Source: Yersinia mollaretii ATCC 43969 (GTDB lineage Bacteria; Pseudomonadota; Gammaproteobacteria; Enterobacterales; Enterobacteriaceae). From it: a DNA stretch of 64,000 nt. Where the stretch lies: assembly GCF_013282725.1 (NCBI RefSeq), contig NZ_CP054043.1, positions 4,464,001 to 4,528,000 on the forward strand, in the 5' to 3' direction. Every line of letters starts with the position of its first letter. The stretch's first letter is position 1. Positions 20,201 to 31,200 of the stretch are shown here, piece after piece. The notes below the pieces were generated by a model. The model saw only the letters and a program-made list of their open reading frames with translations. It had not been told where the DNA came from and searched no databases. The position numbers were made by a program, and so were the translations under genes.

Positions 20201-20939
20201 TAGCTAGAAAATGCTGGTACTGTTTGGATTGTGGAAAACTTCGCGCAAGCTGCTTGCCATAGCGTTGAACACTATCTTGACGGCCTGCTAGCGCGGCGAA
20301 ACGAATTTGTAGCCATAAACTTTCAGCACTGGCTGGTAGCGTATGTTGGTAAACATCCAGTAATAATTGCGCTTGAGCGCGATTCCCTTCTCCAAAATGC
20401 CTTTGAGCTTCTGCGAGCAGCGGCTCACCCTTATCCGGATCATACTTCAATGCCCGGCTCAGTAATGCGCGAGCCTGATCATTTTGATTAGCCCGTAAAA
20501 AGCAATACCCGGCGTTTTCCAGACTATCGGCAACTTGACCGTAATCAGGTAACAGTGCTGCTGCGCTAAACTGTTGTTGGGCCGATACATACTGCCCTAA
20601 ACTACACAGAAACGCACCGTAATTATTCAGTACAGTGCCATTTCCAGGTGCCAGTTTCATCGCATGCTGATAACGCTGCTCTGCGGCACTGTTTTCACCA
20701 ATACGTTGTTCGTAAAATGCCATGCCCAATTGAGCGCGATAATCCTGCGGATCTGCCTCTACAGCCTTCTCAAGATTCTGCCGCGCGGCATTAAGATCAC
20801 CTTGCGCCAAATACTCTAAACCCAGTTGTAAACGCGTCTGCCCCGCCGCTGGCTGATCGTTTTTTTCTGGCGATGAACCAGAACAGCCCGTCAGTACCGT
20901 TGCTAGCAGGCAAACTCTCCACAGTCTTGTCAGCTTCAT
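20190..20939 (-). CDS. pilW: type IV pilus assembly lipoprotein PilW/PilF family (TPR)
   Basis: 249 residues. A lipobox signal peptide ([10 protein letters not shown], Cys about residue 19) is followed by TPR repeats, e.g. [19 protein letters not shown] and [19 protein letters not shown]. In pseudomonads this outer-membrane pilotin promotes PilQ multimerisation; enterobacterial copies always sit upstream of rodZ, and their role is less clear because type IV pili are often absent. It is 157 bp after rlmN and overlaps rodZ. Confidence 0.88.
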   Translation of the reverse strand: MKLTRLWRVCLLATVLTGCSGSSPEKNDQPAAGQTRLQLGLEYLAQGDLNAARQNLEKAVEADPQDYRAQLGMAFYEQRIGENSAAEQRYQHAMKLAPGNGTVLNNYGAFLCSLGQYVSAQQQFSAAALLPDYGQVADSLENAGYCFLRANQNDQARALLSRALKYDPDKGEPLLAEAQRHFGEGNRAQAQLLLDVYQHTLPASAESLWLQIRFAALAGRQDSVQRYGKQLARSFPQSKQYQHFLANEY

Positions 20940-21096
20940 GCTCTCTCAATTGTCCTTATGTGTGAAGATGAGTGTCGAAATCAGGCACTCATGTTATTCC
21001 CATTACTGACATTTGAATAACTTTTTCAGTATGGCGCACGCTACGAATTATAAGTTAAATAACAATTAGTTATCTGGATTTCGTTAATCTTATGAA

Positions 21097-22293
21097 TCAG
21101 ACTGTCTTAATGGCGATAGGTTCACCCGCCATTTTCTTTTTCAACGTGCGCTTGGTGCGGTCGATAACTTCACCAGCCAATTGGCCACATGCCGCATCAA
21201 TATCATCGCCACGAGTTTTACGCACAATGGTGGTAAACCCGTAATCCATCAATACCTTAGAAAAACGATCCACCCGGCTATTTGAGCTGCGGCCATAAGG
21301 TGCGCCAGGGAACGGGTTCCATGGAATCAGGTTAATCTTGCATGGCGTGTCTTTTAAACACTCCGCCAGTTGATGGGCTTGCTCGGTACTGTCATTGATG
21401 TGATCCAGCATAACGTATTCAACCGTAACCCGCCCACCATTGGCTTTGGATTTATCCAAATAGCGACGAACCGCCGCCAAGAAGGTTTCAATATTGTATT
21501 TACGGTTGATTGGCACGATTTCATCGCGGATATCATCGGTCGGCGCATGTAACGAAATGGCCAATGCAACGTCAATCATATCACCCAGTTTATCCAGTGC
21601 CGGAACCACCCCCGAGGTGGATAGTGTCACGCGGCGTTTGGACAAACCAAAACCAAAATCGTCCATCATGATATCCATGGCGGGCACGACGTTATTCAAG
21701 TTCAGCAAGGGTTCGCCCATTCCCATCATGACTACGTTGGTGATGGGCCGAGTGCCAGTTGATTTTAATGAGCCAATAATCTTCGCTGCACGCCATACTT
21801 GCCCAATAATTTCGGATACACGTAAGTTGCGGTTAAAGCCCTGTTGCGCCGTTGAGCAGAATTTACACTCTAATGCGCAACCTACCTGAGATGACACACA
21901 GAGCGTGGCACGGTCAGCTTCCGGGATATACACGGTTTCGACCTGCTGATCACCCACCTTAATGGCCCATTTAATGGTGCCATCGGTAGAGCGCTGCTCT
22001 TCCGCCACTTCAGGTGCGCGGATTTCGGCCACTCGCTGTAATTTAGCGCGCAGCACTTTATTGATATCGGTCATTTGCTCGAAATCGTCGTAGCAATAGT
22101 GATACATCCACTTCATGACCTGATCTGCCCGGAAAGGTTTCTCGCCCATTTTGGCAAAGAATTCGCGCATTTGTTGGCGATTTAAATCGAGCAGATTAAT
22201 TTTGCCTGTGACAGGGTTTGCGGTTTCAACCGCATTGTCAGGCTGAGGAGCAGCATCAATCGCGGTTGATGCAGTTAATAATTGTTCGGACAT
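21097..22293 (-). CDS. rlmN: dual-specificity 23S rRNA/tRNA m2A methyltransferase RlmN
   Basis: Radical-SAM enzyme that methylates C2 of A2503 in 23S rRNA and A37 of several tRNAs. 398 residues. The CxxxCxxC cluster motif is in [15 protein letters not shown]. The Gly-rich SAM segment is [10 protein letters not shown], and the conserved methyl-carrying and resolving Cys are near the C-terminal CGQLAGEV and in the family-typical positions. The N-terminus carries a non-conserved extension ([20 protein letters not shown]) before the [13 protein letters not shown] core. Confidence 0.96.
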   Translation of the reverse strand: MSEQLLTASTAIDAAPQPDNAVETANPVTGKINLLDLNRQQMREFFAKMGEKPFRADQVMKWMYHYCYDDFEQMTDINKVLRAKLQRVAEIRAPEVAEEQRSTDGTIKWAIKVGDQQVETVYIPEADRATLCVSSQVGCALECKFCSTAQQGFNRNLRVSEIIGQVWRAAKIIGSLKSTGTRPITNVVMMGMGEPLLNLNNVVPAMDIMMDDFGFGLSKRRVTLSTSGVVPALDKLGDMIDVALAISLHAPTDDIRDEIVPINRKYNIETFLAAVRRYLDKSKANGGRVTVEYVMLDHINDSTEQAHQLAECLKDTPCKINLIPWNPFPGAPYGRSSNSRVDRFSKVLMDYGFTTIVRKTRGDDIDAACGQLAGEVIDRTKRTLKKKMAGEPIAIKTV

Positions 22294-22381
22294 GAGTTGT
22301 CGTGGCCTCGTTGTTACACTTTACGGCGCTGCGCTTTACACCAGGTATGGCTTCAGAAACGGCGATGAATAAGATAAATCA

Positions 22382-22420
22382 ATAATAGAACGCCCCAGCA
22401 GAGATGTCTCCGCCGGGGCG
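22382..22420 (-). terminator. probable ndk terminator
   Basis: A 13-bp minus-strand hairpin (CGCCCC arm 22420-22415 with GGGGCG 22396-22391, two G-U pairs inside) about 110 bases past the ndk stop, followed by a weak T-rich tail TTCTATTATT. Confidence 0.5.
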
Positions 22421-22529
22421 CTGCATTGTACGAATTTTAAAGCATGGATTCCACGATTGGAAAGGTGTTCGACCCACTTTATTGTTTCTGTTGGTTAAAT
22501 ATCAACCATTCCCAAACGGAATCAATCCA

Positions 22530-22958
22530 TTAGCTGCGAGGAAAAATTTCATCCGCAGCGAAGAAATAAGCGATTTCACGCTGTGCTGATTCAACTGCAT
22601 CAGAACCGTGTACGGCGTTAGCCGTAAAGCTGTCGGCGAAATCAGCACGCAAAGTCCCGGCCAGAGCATTATCTGGGTTAGTCGCGCCCATGATATCACG
22701 GTGGCGCTGAACCGCATTTTCGCCTTCCAAAACCTGAACCATGATAGGACCAGAGGTCATAAATTCAACCAAACCATCGAAGAATGGACGGCCTTTATGC
22801 TCAGCGTAAAAACCTTCTGCTTGTTCTTTAGTCAAATGCAGCATTTTTGCAGCAATAATTTTGAAACCAGCACTTTCAAAACGCGCATAGATAGCACCAA
22901 TGTTATTATTGGCAACAGCATTGGGTTTGATAATGGAGAAGGTACGTTCTAAAGCCAT
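22530..22958 (-). CDS. ndk: nucleoside diphosphate kinase
   Basis: Equilibrates nucleoside tri- and diphosphates through a phosphohistidine. 142 residues. The family opening [12 protein letters not shown], the catalytic His in [16 protein letters not shown] (about residue 117) and Lys near residue 11 are present. The frame is open to 23012, but ATG 22958 preceded by GAGG fits the known N-terminus MALERTF. It lies between rlmN and the beta/gamma-crystallin gene, with about 245 bp upstream for its promoter. Confidence 0.97.
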
Positions 22959-23203
22959 GATAACCTCTATTGGATTTCTAATATTGACCAGACTCGGAAC
23001 TCGCCCCCACAAACGCCCCCCGATAAGTCGGTAAGCTTGGCTGGCAGGCGGTTCCTTGACGGCAAGATAATGCCGCCCCTGTACAGTGGCCGCAGATTAT
23101 ATGTGTGCGATTAGCGCTTGCATATGGGATTACAACAATTTGTTAAAAAAAATTTATCTTAATTGCTCAAATTTATGCACAAATCACATTTATCTGACTT
23201 TAC

Positions 23204-25624
23204 TCATAACTCATCAATAAATCTGAATCCGACCTTGTGCTTTACAATCGCGGAGGGTTGACTAATAACATCGGCAACCAAAGCTCGTTTACCTTTTTTG
23301 GCCGCATAATCAGCCAGCGCCCTGACAGCAGCAGTCCCCGCGCCACGGACAACCCCTTCACCTCGCGGATGCAGCACATAAGCGGGATTGGTCAATGATG
23401 CCGCAATACCTACATCTTCCTCATTTATATCAACGGCCAATGTAATACTGACAATTTGCCCAGATAGCCGGACAATCAGATAAATATAGTCGTCGCGAGT
23501 GGTTCTTAACCAACTCTGCGCCACATCACCAACAATACGTGCCGCCGAAATAACCGAATCCATATTGAGCTGAGTCTGGGCAATAGCTTGGGGGTCCTCC
23601 TCTGTACTGCTTACCGGTGTCGGCAAATAGGGCTGATTATATGACTGCCGCCAGTTTTCAATGATGGGGATAACATTTCGCCGGGCAGCCAGTGTTTCTG
23701 CTGGTCTGCCGGTAATAATTTCAATATCAAAATGCAATTCTGGATGTTCAACCCACTGCCCCGCTTGCCGTACTCTAGGAATAGTTTCTACCATATTGAA
23801 GTTTTCCAATGCCAATTCATAGCGGCCAAGGAGCAGCTCTTGTGACTGTTGCGGGGAGACAACAGCAGATTGATCATGAGTATGATGCTGATAAGTGGCA
23901 TAACTCAATTGGGAGAAATCGAACGCGCTTTTTAAGCGGAGCAGCTCATCATCTTTACTGTCAGCAATATGCGCCATGACATTGTGGACTAACCGCGATT
24001 CAATATTAGTATCTGATACCGCATAACCGGTATCCCCATTTTGAATAATACGTTCAATGACCAGACCAAAATTTTCTGCATTCCATCGGGCAATACTGTC
24101 GCCAAACAGCAGAGTAAAGTCAGTCAGAATATCGAGTGTCCAATCAATACATGTGGGAGTGAGGTCACGACGAATACGTAAATGAGGGAGTAATTGCTCC
24201 TTCATTGAGACTCGGCAGGCCAGTGCAGTGGCAGGGACCGTGAGTGATTTTTTATCTAAGCCCGTTCTGACATAGGTCAATATTCCGTCAAGTTCAGATG
24301 AAGCAGTAGTAACACCACCGTCAAAAGAGGGGGCTTTATCAGTATCAACTTTAGGTAACGGTTTTGACGAACCGGAAACTTGCAATATTTTATCGTCTAG
24401 GCTGCCAAAAAAATCAGCAACATCGTCCACAAATCGTTCAACCTGGTTACATCGACCCTGCACGACGTAGTTATAAATACTGAGGAGCGGCATTGCCCAA
24501 CAAGATGCCAAGCCGGTAATCGCACGCTCAGATCTGTGTTGCGCTTTCTCTACCGTCATAACCGCTTTATCGATAACAACTGATTTACTCTTATCCGTAT
24601 TGATGTTGGTAATAGAGAAATGGATATTGGCATCAGAGGGATCGAATAAGTACCCAATAAGGGGAGAGAGGTGAATAATCTTCGTCCCCTCAGACTCTAT
24701 AAATTGTGATTCAAAGTAGCTGCCATTAAAGCGCGATGAAATGGATACTCTGTCACTCTCTTTATTCATATGGTAGTAAGCAATGTCATTTAAGTCATTA
24801 TGAATATAATATATTACGCGGTCCTTAACTTTAATAACCCGATCGCTTCCCATCCATATTAAATAATCATCATTATCGGTTAATTTAAAACTAATTAACA
24901 CTTGTTTTGAGCCGATTCTTTCATCATGCCAATAATCACCGAAAATATGTTTAATAGGGATAATCATCCTCTCTTTGATGGCGCAGTATTGATCACAAAT
25001 AAAATTTTCTTGCTGCGAAGCAGTCATACTGGTTATAGCATAATCCATGTCCAAATCTTCTAACTCTGCTAATAAATAATTTTCTGCCAAGGTGATTTTA
25101 TCGCCATTATAATTATCATCTTTAAAGAGTGTTACCTGCATATTTTTCGGCACTTTGATAGAGCTGACTCTATCATTTAGTGAGCGATCAATATGACTCT
25201 CCAGTCCCTTATAGAGATCCATTTTTTCACCACCAGAGAGACACATACTACCGCCAAAATATTGGTCATATTCATAAAAACAGGCAGCATGCTTTATGCT
25301 GAAAGAGCTGATAGCATCATTTAACCCTTTAGCTCCTTTGGATGAAAGAAAATCGATACTCTCTTTGAGTGTGAGTGAGCGACCAGCAAAATCACCATCC
25401 TCATAGACGGTAACGATCATACCTTTAGAGACAGATATAGATGATATTCGGTCGTTCCACTTGAGAGGGAGAATATTCACTAGGCTCCCCTCAGTCGCAC
25501 AAATAGAGGCTCCGTTATAATAACTATCTTTATAGAAACAAACTTTAGGCTGATCGGCTAACACATCAAAACCTAACATTGAAAGCATTAAAAAAAACAG
25601 TGGGAAGTGCTTAGTTTTTATCAT
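23204..25624 (-). CDS. exported beta/gamma-crystallin protein with GNAT-like C-terminus
   Basis: 806 residues. A Sec signal peptide (about 1-23, cleavage after VLA) is followed by two beta/gamma-crystallin domains (about 28-110 and 114-202). Calcium-binding motifs of the N/D-N/D-x-I/V-S/T-S type occur at NDRISS (57), NDAISS (102), NDRVSS (150) and a weaker DYAITS (194), with paired cysteines. Crystallin domains of a Y. pestis exported protein are known calcium binders, and this looks like its homologue. Residues 225-690 match nothing I recognise. The last ~115 residues resemble a GNAT acetyltransferase fold, with RGAGTAAVRAL (760) as acetyl-CoA loop and KHKVGFRFID near the end. AGGAG precedes the start. 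A secreted toxin or envelope enzyme is possible; neither is proven. Confidence 0.7.
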   Translation of the reverse strand: MIKTKHFPLFFLMLSMLGFDVLADQPKVCFYKDSYYNGASICATEGSLVNILPLKWNDRISSISVSKGMIVTVYEDGDFAGRSLTLKESIDFLSSKGAKGLNDAISSFSIKHAACFYEYDQYFGGSMCLSGGEKMDLYKGLESHIDRSLNDRVSSIKVPKNMQVTLFKDDNYNGDKITLAENYLLAELEDLDMDYAITSMTASQQENFICDQYCAIKERMIIPIKHIFGDYWHDERIGSKQVLISFKLTDNDDYLIWMGSDRVIKVKDRVIYYIHNDLNDIAYYHMNKESDRVSISSRFNGSYFESQFIESEGTKIIHLSPLIGYLFDPSDANIHFSITNINTDKSKSVVIDKAVMTVEKAQHRSERAITGLASCWAMPLLSIYNYVVQGRCNQVERFVDDVADFFGSLDDKILQVSGSSKPLPKVDTDKAPSFDGGVTTASSELDGILTYVRTGLDKKSLTVPATALACRVSMKEQLLPHLRIRRDLTPTCIDWTLDILTDFTLLFGDSIARWNAENFGLVIERIIQNGDTGYAVSDTNIESRLVHNVMAHIADSKDDELLRLKSAFDFSQLSYATYQHHTHDQSAVVSPQQSQELLLGRYELALENFNMVETIPRVRQAGQWVEHPELHFDIEIITGRPAETLAARRNVIPIIENWRQSYNQPYLPTPVSSTEEDPQAIAQTQLNMDSVISAARIVGDVAQSWLRTTRDDYIYLIVRLSGQIVSITLAVDINEEDVGIAASLTNPAYVLHPRGEGVVRGAGTAAVRALADYAAKKGKRALVADVISQPSAIVKHKVGFRFIDEL

Positions 25625-25852
25625 TATAAACTCCTCTTGTGATTAAGATTAAGATTAATATATAAAATAACCACATTAGATTTATCACTACAGATATAAT
25701 TTTAATTTATAATTGATGATGTAAAATTCAGAATGAATAATATCGATGTGCGGAAAACCACTCACTGGTCATTTAATCACTTTAGAGAAAATAACGAAAT
25801 TCTATTTTTTAGCACAAGATAACTCGCTTATAATTAAATACGAGAAACAATA

Positions 25853-28189
25853 CTACTCCAGTCGAAACAGCAAATTACTGACTAAACCACTTTCGTCCAA
25901 TACATTAAGTTGATAGCGGCCAGGCGCCGATAATGTGTGTACCCATGACTGGTTATTATCAGTCACGGCCACCTGTTCGCCATTCAGGAACCACCAGTGT
26001 TGTCCACGGCCACCTTGGGCTGCAAGGCGCAGATCCAGACTATTATGACCAGGTAAGCGCTTGACGACTGCCCCATCACGAATACCTAAAATCAGTAACG
26101 GGGCTGCATCCATATCACCTTGTGGCGGGCATGTTTGGCTGGCAGTGGGCAATCTTTGGCTACGCCGCTCTGCCATTGGCAGCCAAGGTTCGAGTGGCAG
26201 TGGCCATAATGTTAATTGCCGCGCCATCGCCTGCGAGCAATCTGCCGCCACCCGTTGGCCCTGTGGATTGAGCCACACACTGAGCTGGCTACCTTGCCTA
26301 TTTTCCTGCCCCGGAGCCGCTAAGGTGGGCGGTATTGTGCCGTCAAGCACCCAGCTTTGGCGACGCTGGCGGCAATTGCTGTCCCCAACCGCTAGCGGCT
26401 GCCCGCCCGGCCAGCAAATCTCTGCTCGACTGACAGACGCGGGCCTTGGGTCGCGCGGTAATACACGGCCCCCCTGCTGCCATCCCGTCATCAGCACGTT
26501 GTTGACCTGATTGAGTATCGGTATCGCAGTAGCATAACCAAACTGCCCGGCGACAGGTGTGCCATCGGGTCGCCCAACCCACACGCCGATGGTATAACGT
26601 GCATTGATACCTATTGCCCAAGCATCACGGTATCCATAGCTCGTGCCGGTTTTCCATGCCAGCGGCACGGCTGCCGGTAAAATATCATCCGGCAGTGGCC
26701 TGCTCTCTCCGGCTAATATACGCCGAGTTATCCATGCCGCACCGGGTGAGAATAGCCGCCGCTCCTGAATCTGCTGTTGGGGTTCAAAACGCAATGTTGC
26801 AGCCATGCCCCCACGGGCAAAGGCGCTGTAGGCGGCCACGAGTTGGTCCAGCCGTGAGCCAGCCCCCCCGAGGATCACCGCCAGACTGGGTTCACTGTGG
26901 GGCGGAAAACGTAAATTGAGGCCGCTATTGCGCAAATTGGCGGTAAAACGTTTCGGGCCATAGGCTTCCAACAGTTGCACCGCCGGTAAATTCAGTGATC
27001 GCACCAGCGCTTCGCTGGCACTGACTGGCCCATGAAATCCGGTATCAAAATTGCCGGGGCGATAATCACCGAAGCGGCGCGGCACATCTTGCAACAGCGA
27101 CTCGGCATGGATCAAGCCATCATCCAGCGCCATGGCATACAGGAAAGGTTTGAGTGTTGATCCCGGCGAGCGCCAAGCACTGACCATATCCACATGGCCG
27201 AAGCGGCTGCTATCCTGAAAATCTACCGAACCGAGGTAAGCCCGCACATTCATGGTGGTGTGATCGACCACCAGCAGCCCCAGCGAAGTTTTCTCCGGCA
27301 GTTGATGACGCCAACCCGCCGCCATCTCTTCCAATTGCCGCTGTAGTGCCGCATCTAATGTGGTCTGAATCACCTCCCGCTGATTGCCACTGGTTAATCG
27401 GCGGGCCAGCAATGGCGCGAGTTGCGGCACCTGACGCGGTGCCAACCAGATATCCTCTTGTTGGATATCTGCTACCTGTGCCGCTGTCCAGACCTGATAA
27501 TCCGCTAGCCGGGTTAAGACTTTATCGCGCGCCGCTTTGGCCCGCAGCGGGTAGCGATCCGGTCGCAATCGGCTCGGAGCCTGTGGCAATGCCGCCAACA
27601 GTGCCGCTTCTGCGGGCGTTAGCTGTGACGGCGGTTTCCCCAGATAGGTCCAACTGGCAGCACCAATCCCTTGCAGGGTACCGCCAAAAGGGGCGCGATT
27701 AAGGTAGATTTCGAGAATTTGATCTTTGGAGAAATGCCACTCCAGTTGCAAGGTGCGCCAGACTTGCCGTAACTTTCCGGTCAAAGTGCGGGGATGGGGG
27801 TCAATCAGGCGGGCCACTTGCATAGACAGTGTGCTGCCGCCAGAGAGAATCTTACCGGCACGCAGATCCTGCCAAGCCGCACGGGCCAGCGCCAAGGGAT
27901 TGACACCGGGGTGGGCATAAAACCAGCGATCCTCGAAAGTGAGCAGCGCTTGCAGGTAATAGGGTGAAACCTGTTGCAGGGTAACCGGATAGCGCCACAC
28001 CCCGTCGGTATCGGCAAAGCGCCATAATGGCGTGCCATCTTCCGCCACCACCACGCGGGCAACCTGAGCTTGCGTCAGTGGTAGCGGCCAGCGCTTATCC
28101 GCCAGCCACAGGGCCGCAGGAAGCAGTATCGCGATGATCGCCAGCACCAGAAAGAGGCGGCGATAGCGGAGGAGGAATATTTTTCGCAT
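25853..28189 (-). CDS. pbpC: penicillin-binding protein 1C
   Basis: Bifunctional peptidoglycan glycosyltransferase/transpeptidase-like protein. 778 residues. One N-terminal membrane anchor (about 10-29) is followed by a GT51 glycosyltransferase domain with EDRWFYAHPGVNP and GGSTLSMQVARL. The transpeptidase domain has SPGSTLKPFLYAM (SxxK), the SLN motif in LVRSLNLPAVQLL and KTGTSYGYRDAW. A C-terminal BiPBP_C beta domain follows (PLLILGIRDGAVV to the end). It is 51 bp downstream of yfhM, the usual pair in which YfhM is thought to guard the periplasm when PbpC repairs the wall. Confidence 0.95.
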   Translation of the reverse strand: MRKIFLLRYRRLFLVLAIIAILLPAALWLADKRWPLPLTQAQVARVVVAEDGTPLWRFADTDGVWRYPVTLQQVSPYYLQALLTFEDRWFYAHPGVNPLALARAAWQDLRAGKILSGGSTLSMQVARLIDPHPRTLTGKLRQVWRTLQLEWHFSKDQILEIYLNRAPFGGTLQGIGAASWTYLGKPPSQLTPAEAALLAALPQAPSRLRPDRYPLRAKAARDKVLTRLADYQVWTAAQVADIQQEDIWLAPRQVPQLAPLLARRLTSGNQREVIQTTLDAALQRQLEEMAAGWRHQLPEKTSLGLLVVDHTTMNVRAYLGSVDFQDSSRFGHVDMVSAWRSPGSTLKPFLYAMALDDGLIHAESLLQDVPRRFGDYRPGNFDTGFHGPVSASEALVRSLNLPAVQLLEAYGPKRFTANLRNSGLNLRFPPHSEPSLAVILGGAGSRLDQLVAAYSAFARGGMAATLRFEPQQQIQERRLFSPGAAWITRRILAGESRPLPDDILPAAVPLAWKTGTSYGYRDAWAIGINARYTIGVWVGRPDGTPVAGQFGYATAIPILNQVNNVLMTGWQQGGRVLPRDPRPASVSRAEICWPGGQPLAVGDSNCRQRRQSWVLDGTIPPTLAAPGQENRQGSQLSVWLNPQGQRVAADCSQAMARQLTLWPLPLEPWLPMAERRSQRLPTASQTCPPQGDMDAAPLLILGIRDGAVVKRLPGHNSLDLRLAAQGGRGQHWWFLNGEQVAVTDNNQSWVHTLSAPGRYQLNVLDESGLVSNLLFRLE

Positions 28190-28240
28190 TAATAGCCATC
28201 AGCTCCCCTTCGCTGACGGCCAGCGAAGGGGAGTGAGTCT

Positions 28241-31200
28241 TTACTTAACGATTTCAAGTTGCATCGGGGTAACCCCTAATGCCCGCCAATCCGGCACATA
28301 CATCGACTCCACTTGTGGCGCGGGCACCTGATAGACGCCCGGTGTGACGGCGCGCGCCAGATAGAGCAGTGTGGTGTGGCGATAGCCATCGACACTGACT
28401 GCCGCCACATAGCGATCGTCGCGGAACTCCTGATGCTTGATATCTGACTGCTGCATATCCTGCAATAGCTCAGTCACACTGTTAGCGCTTTCGCCCAGAC
28501 TGGCGCTACTGTCACCCAGATTTTGGTTTTCTAGCTCCAAACCGGCGGGCAGCAGGTCCACCACCAGTGCATCGGGCACCCGCTGATCAGCCCAGACATC
28601 CAGATGCACCAGCACCAATTCACCACTTTTCAGTTGTGATAGCTGCAACGGCTGACCATCAAGCCCGATATAGCTGCGGCTGATATGCAGATTACGGCTA
28701 AATGGCGCGGGGGTTTGCTGCGGATAACCTACTACATCGACGCGACTATAAACCGGGGTATCACCTCGGTTTTGCAGTTGCATCCCCGCGGCCAGTTGTT
28801 GTGCTGACCAATTTTGGTTCAGCGCCGTGCTCTGCGTCAAAGTGGTGCTATCCGCGAGTGACGCCGCCTGTGGCGCAATCGCCAGTTGCCACGGCGTCTC
28901 AGCGCCACTCATCAAGGTGCGCCCCGCCAAGAACAGTGCGTTGCTCTCTTGCGTTGAGAGATAACTGCGGCCCACCAGCGCATTAGAGAGGGCCAACAGG
29001 CGGGTATCCCGCGCCTCTGGCAGCAAGTTATTGTCGGTCAATAGCGCCAGAATCAGCGCATCATCGCGCACTGAACTGCCGTAATCTTCCAGCCAGTAAT
29101 CTTTGTCACTGCGGGTGGTATTCAGCCCCTGATTGATGGCCTCTTTGGCTCGCGGCATATCGCCCATCAACTTCAGCGCGACCCCCAGTTGCACCAGCGG
29201 CAAACCGGAGCGGGCGTCACTGCTGCGGGTATAGAGTTGGCGCAAGGCTCCCAATGACGCCTGTTGCTGTTGTGCCAGCACCAAGCCGGCATACGCCTGC
29301 ACCGCAAAACGGGTGTGCTTGGTCTGCTCGCTGTAGCGAATCTCAATCTGATTGGGATCTTGCAAGTAGCGCTGCAAGCGGGTATTGGCGGCAGTTAATG
29401 CCGCCACCGGCACACTGTAGCCCTGCTGGCTGGCACGATACAGGAAGTCAGTGGCGTAAGCGGTCAGCCAGAACTCTTCCGGGCTATCATTGCTCCACAG
29501 ACCAAAGCCGCCATTATGGCGCTGCATACTGAGCAGATGCTCAATCCCCACATCAATGCTTTGACGCCGTTTTTCATCGCTATCTGCCTTAATACCCAGC
29601 GCGGTCAACTGCGCATGGTTGCTGTAAAGCGACGGGTACAACCCACTTACTGTCTGCTCGAGGCAGCCATAGGGATAGGCGTATAACTCGCTGATATAAC
29701 GCGCCAAATTCAGCGGTGGGCGGCTGGTGACCAGCAGTTGCCCTTGCACGGTTTCTGGTACTAACCCTGCAGTGGCCTCCGCAGGCAGGCTCCAGCTATC
29801 ACCGCTGCGCAGCACATTAGCAAAATGGCGCGTCTGGGCAGGATAAGCCGGGCGCACGCCAATCTTCCAATGGTGCTGATAATCTGGCAGTTTTTCATCC
29901 GGTAGCACCATGCCCGTAATCGTCAGGCCGATATCACCCTGCCCGAAACCGTTCAGCGCGCGAACCGGAATCAGCACGGTTTTGCGCTCACCCGCTGCCA
30001 GCGTAACCGATTGAGTTGGCTCGCCTTTGAGTGCCAGTAACTCACTGGCGGCCCATTGCAGTGATACTGTTTGTGGCTGGCCGGATAAATTACTTAAGTC
30101 CAGTGCCAGCTCGGTGCTGTCGCCCCCCGCCAAGAAGCGCGGGGTCGCCAGTTGTGCAATCAGTGGAGCCGCGACTACCACTTTAGACTCGGCTTTACCG
30201 AAATCTTCGTCACTCCAAGCTTGCGCCATCACTCGCAATTCGCCATTAAAATCAGGAATCGCCAGCTCGACGGTCCCCTCCCCCTGCGCATTCAAGGTCA
30301 CTGGCTGGGCTTGCTGCGCCACAATGGTCACTTCAGTAATCGGTTTTTTACCGCCACGGGAGAGCGCATCTTCGTCATCACCATCCCCGCCAAATCGTAA
30401 GCTGGCTAACCGCCCCTGCCCTTCAATGAGTTGCCCATAAACATCATAGCGATCCGCACTGTAGCGTTTACGACCAAAGAAGGCGTCGTAAGGGTCCGGC
30501 GTGGCGTAATCGGTGATATTTAAAATCCCGCTGTCGACGGCGGAGAGCAGCACCTGCACTTTTTCAGGTAGCGGCGCACCAGTGCGGCTGGCTTTCACTT
30601 TGACAGTTAAGGTTTGATTCGGGCGAATTCGGGCAGGCGTATCCAGTTGCAGCGCCAGTTTGCGGGTTTCATCCACCAGTGGCAGATGCAGCAGGCCAAT
30701 CGCCCGTTTTGGCGTCGCCTGTTGCGCTTTGTCGCCCGGCCGGATCACGGTCGCGCTGAGATAGAGATCATGACGATTCCAGCCGGAGTTAATCGGCACC
30801 TCAACTTCCGTGCCGCCCGCAGGAATGGTCATTTCCTGCCACCACAGTGGGCCGTCGCTGGACTCCACCAGCAAGTAGCCATTACCCGCGGCGGGCGCTT
30901 CAATATGCAATTTCACTTTCTCGCCGGGGCGATAGGCAGGTTTATCCAGTGTCAGTTTGACTTGATCTGGGCGCACTGCGCCACTGCCTGCGGTGTTATC
31001 CTGCCAACTGTAACCGGCCCAGAAGCGCGAGCTGCTGACCAATGTGTTATCCGGGTTGCTCACCTCAATGCGGTAAGCGCCCCACTCCACTGGGAAGCTG
31101 ACTTTTGCACTGCCATTGGCGGCAATATTGACGGTTTGCTCCGCCAACTGGAGATCTTTTTTATCAAACAGCGACTGCCAACCATCACTTTCTGACCACT

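Noticed and set aside
30614..31195. 193-codon plus-strand ORF inside yfhM
   Set aside because: It is antisense to a conserved region of a clear gene, with no ribosome site or homology.
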